Shown here one piece after another: positions 57,601 to 60,600 of a DNA stretch of 64,000 bases. Under the pieces are notes generated by a model. That model ran no database searches. It was not told the origin of the DNA and was given only the letters and a program-made list of their open reading frames with translations. Source of the DNA: Trichobilharzia regenti (Eukaryota; Platyhelminthes; Trematoda; Strigeidida; Schistosomatidae). A program made the position numbers and the translations under genes. The stretch's first letter is position 1. Every line of letters starts with the position of its first letter. The DNA lies in the NCBI GenBank assembly GCA_944472135.2, contig OX235267.1, forward strand, positions 17,839,452 through 17,903,451, read 5' to 3'.

Positions 57601-60600
57601 ACTACTCTTATACCTATTATTACCAGACTTGTTAAGCGGGGGTCAATTATACACACCGACAAGTGGAAAGGCTACAATTCACTGTCATCTCTGGGATATA
57701 TTCATCATAGAGTCAACCATTCAAGTGATTTTGTGGATCCCGTTACGAGGACACATACAAATTCTATTGAAGGATTTTGGGGTAGGTTGAAAAATAGGAT
57801 AAGGGCTATAAATGGATCTCATATATGGTCATTTGGATGAATATATGTACAGGATATGGTGTAACTTCTCCATTGACAGTCCCATGCTAAACTGGGAGAT
57901 GTTTCTGTCACATGTTCGAGAAAGATATCCCATGTAACTTTTTTATTCTCTATTTTATGCTTTTTTCTACAAATATACATTTCCATTCATCATACATGCC
58001 TCTTTAATGTGACTGGTCCGTTCAAGGTCGTTTTCTGATTGGTTGTTAGTGGTGTCGAAAGTTTAACTTTGCCTTAGAAGGATCCATAGTTTTCCCCGTC
58101 GCCAATTTTCTGTTATGCACTCGTCGAGTAGTTAATTGTCCTGACGCAAAAAGGCGGAAAATCGGAAGACCACCTGATATGTATCCACATGATGTGTGTT
58201 TTGTTTTTGACAGTCTATTATATTTTGCTATGTGTATATGGATCGATATTCCATTATAACTGACATTATGCTCCGCTAACTAAATAAACAACGTATGACC
58301 TTATTATCACATGGCATTACAACCAATCATGGTAAGACGTTATCTTATTGGATCATGTGTATTAGCCATTTTCATATATACTTTTGTACTGTATTCTTGT
58401 TCACACACTTTTTCGTACACTTGTACCAATTGACTCACACTCTTGTGTGACATTTATTTTCCTTGTCTGGAAAATACAAGTATCATCGTAAACCTGGTGG
58501 TCTCCTGATTTCCCTCTTTCCGCATCAGGACTATTAACTACTCGACGAGTACATAACACCACCACGTCCATGATGATACTTGTATTTTCTAAGCAAGGAA
58601 AAAAATGACTGTCACACTAGTGTGAGAGTGGAAGGATATGTAGTGTACGAAATGTGTGAACAAGTGTATATATATGTGTACAATACAAAAGTATATGCGA
58701 AAATGACTAATATACATGAACCAATAAGATAGACAGTAGTTTTTTCTTACCATTTGATTCTGATTGGTTGTAATGTCATGTGATGATAAGGTCATACATT
58801 GTTTATCTGGTTAATGGACAGACAAAGTATATTGTGCGCTATAATGAAATATCGATTAATGTACACATAGCAAAATATATCAGACTGTCAAAACCAAAAC
58901 AGACATCATGTGACTACATATCAACATAGGGCTTCAACAGCTCATCTGCACTTCGTCCTGTTCTCTTCTATCCTCTTTAGCTGGCGGGCCCTACGATTGC
59001 ACATATTCTATCATCTCCATGTCACCCTCAGTCGCCGCACTCGTCGTTTCCAATCAGGGTTCCACCGGAGGGTATATATGATGCGCGATGTCATTCGATG
59101 ATCTGAGCGTGTGCCCATCAATCTCCATTTTCTTCGTTATAGTTGTTCAGCATTAGGTTGTTGATTGGTTTGTTCCTAGAGTTTCTTGTTGCTAATTCTT
59201 TCTGGCCGGCCGGCCATTTTATCTACAATATGGAGCGTAGTGGAAGCTGTTGGTAAATGTCTGTAAATTTCTGGAAATGCTTTTCGTAACTCACGCACAG
59301 TGCAAGTTTCTTACCCTTGGAGAGGAAGTGAATGACTCAACACTGAATGTAAGAGATTTCCAAACTGGTTTCAAAGTGATGCAGGTCTGTCTTTCTTTTC
59401 CAATTGTGGTTTTGACGTTCTCATCTGCTCTGTTCATCTGCCCGACCGAAAGCTGCTACCTTGACGTGGTGGTTGGGCTTGAACACCGCAATGATCTATT
59501 CAAGCTATGCTGGCTGAGACTTATGTCTCTTGAGGTCCTACCATGCCAGGCAGGTTGTTTGGATAGCGGTTAAACAAAAAGCAGCTACCCAGTCCAACAT
59601 CATGATAAATACAAAATCACAAAATTTCATGCCGGATCGGCCGTGACCCGGATTAACAACGACCGCACTTCCTGCTGCCGTGTCACAGGGCAGGAGTGAT
59701 AAATATGCTACTGAGGCACACAAAACAACAAAGAACAAAATAAAGCAGGCCGCGTGTAACCGGCCCCAAGCAGTTGTCCCCTGGGCTCTGCCGTCACGCA
59801 ACCAACTTCCACGGTGTGGGCAGCCGGGAAGTAACAATCACCCTCACAATCCGAAACGCACGCGAAATCTCTCTATTACTCACGCCTGTAGTTAAAACGA
59901 TACTGCCTAGGTGAATGAAGGGAGCGACCGCTTTCATATTTATTCCACTGATAGTGATTAATGCTTCTTGTTTTTGTTGGCTGGTGATTCTCATCTTTTC
60001 CGTCTTCTCTATGTTTACTTGAAGTCCTGTCTTTCCTGCTTCTTCTGCCAGCTTTTTGGCTTTCGCTTGTAAGTCTTCGAGTGTGTTTGACATTATACAA
60101 GTCATCTGCGAAATCCAGATAGAGTCGTCTTACTGGTCCGACGTACTCCTGCCTTCTTGCTCCCGACACAGTCTTCCTCATAATTCAGTCCATCACAGTT
60201 AGGAATAAGTCGTCTGAACTGTGTTACTGAGAATAGATTTTACGTGTACGAGGGTTATAGCTACATGGATGATGATGCAGACTGATGGTATTACCCATTA
60301 GTTGTTCTAGAGGTTGAAGAGTAGATGGAGCGAGTTTCAGATCTATGACTGACTGAGTGGAAATCTAACGGTTAGGCCAGCAATTCGCATGTTTGCTGGT
60401 AACAAGTCATTTATTAAAAACCATTATTAGCACTGCATTGTTCTAATTTTACTTTATCTATCCTATTTATCACACTACTATTGTACTGAATGAATTATAG
60501 GATACAAAGAAAGGTGATAAGAATACAATTGTCTCATCGTATAATCGTAATTTCACTGGTCGTAATGATGCTAATCCAGCTACGCATGCTTTTGTTACCT

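Larger units (their letters stand above)
54797..58923 (-). mobile_element. Ty3/gypsy-type element G3 with nested insertions
   Basis: Antisense in intron 8. The 3' LTR is reduced to about 94 bp (54797-54890) and is preceded in sense by the purine tract AAAAGAGGAGG. The internal frame is 54937-57183. The 5' LTR is 58111-58923 including a nested solo LTR. The leader has TGGCGACGGGG, the same presumed primer site as G1/G2. A Merlin element separates leader and gag. Reverse transcriptase and RNase H are absent, and the 3' LTR is truncated, so it cannot move on its own. Confidence 0.85.
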
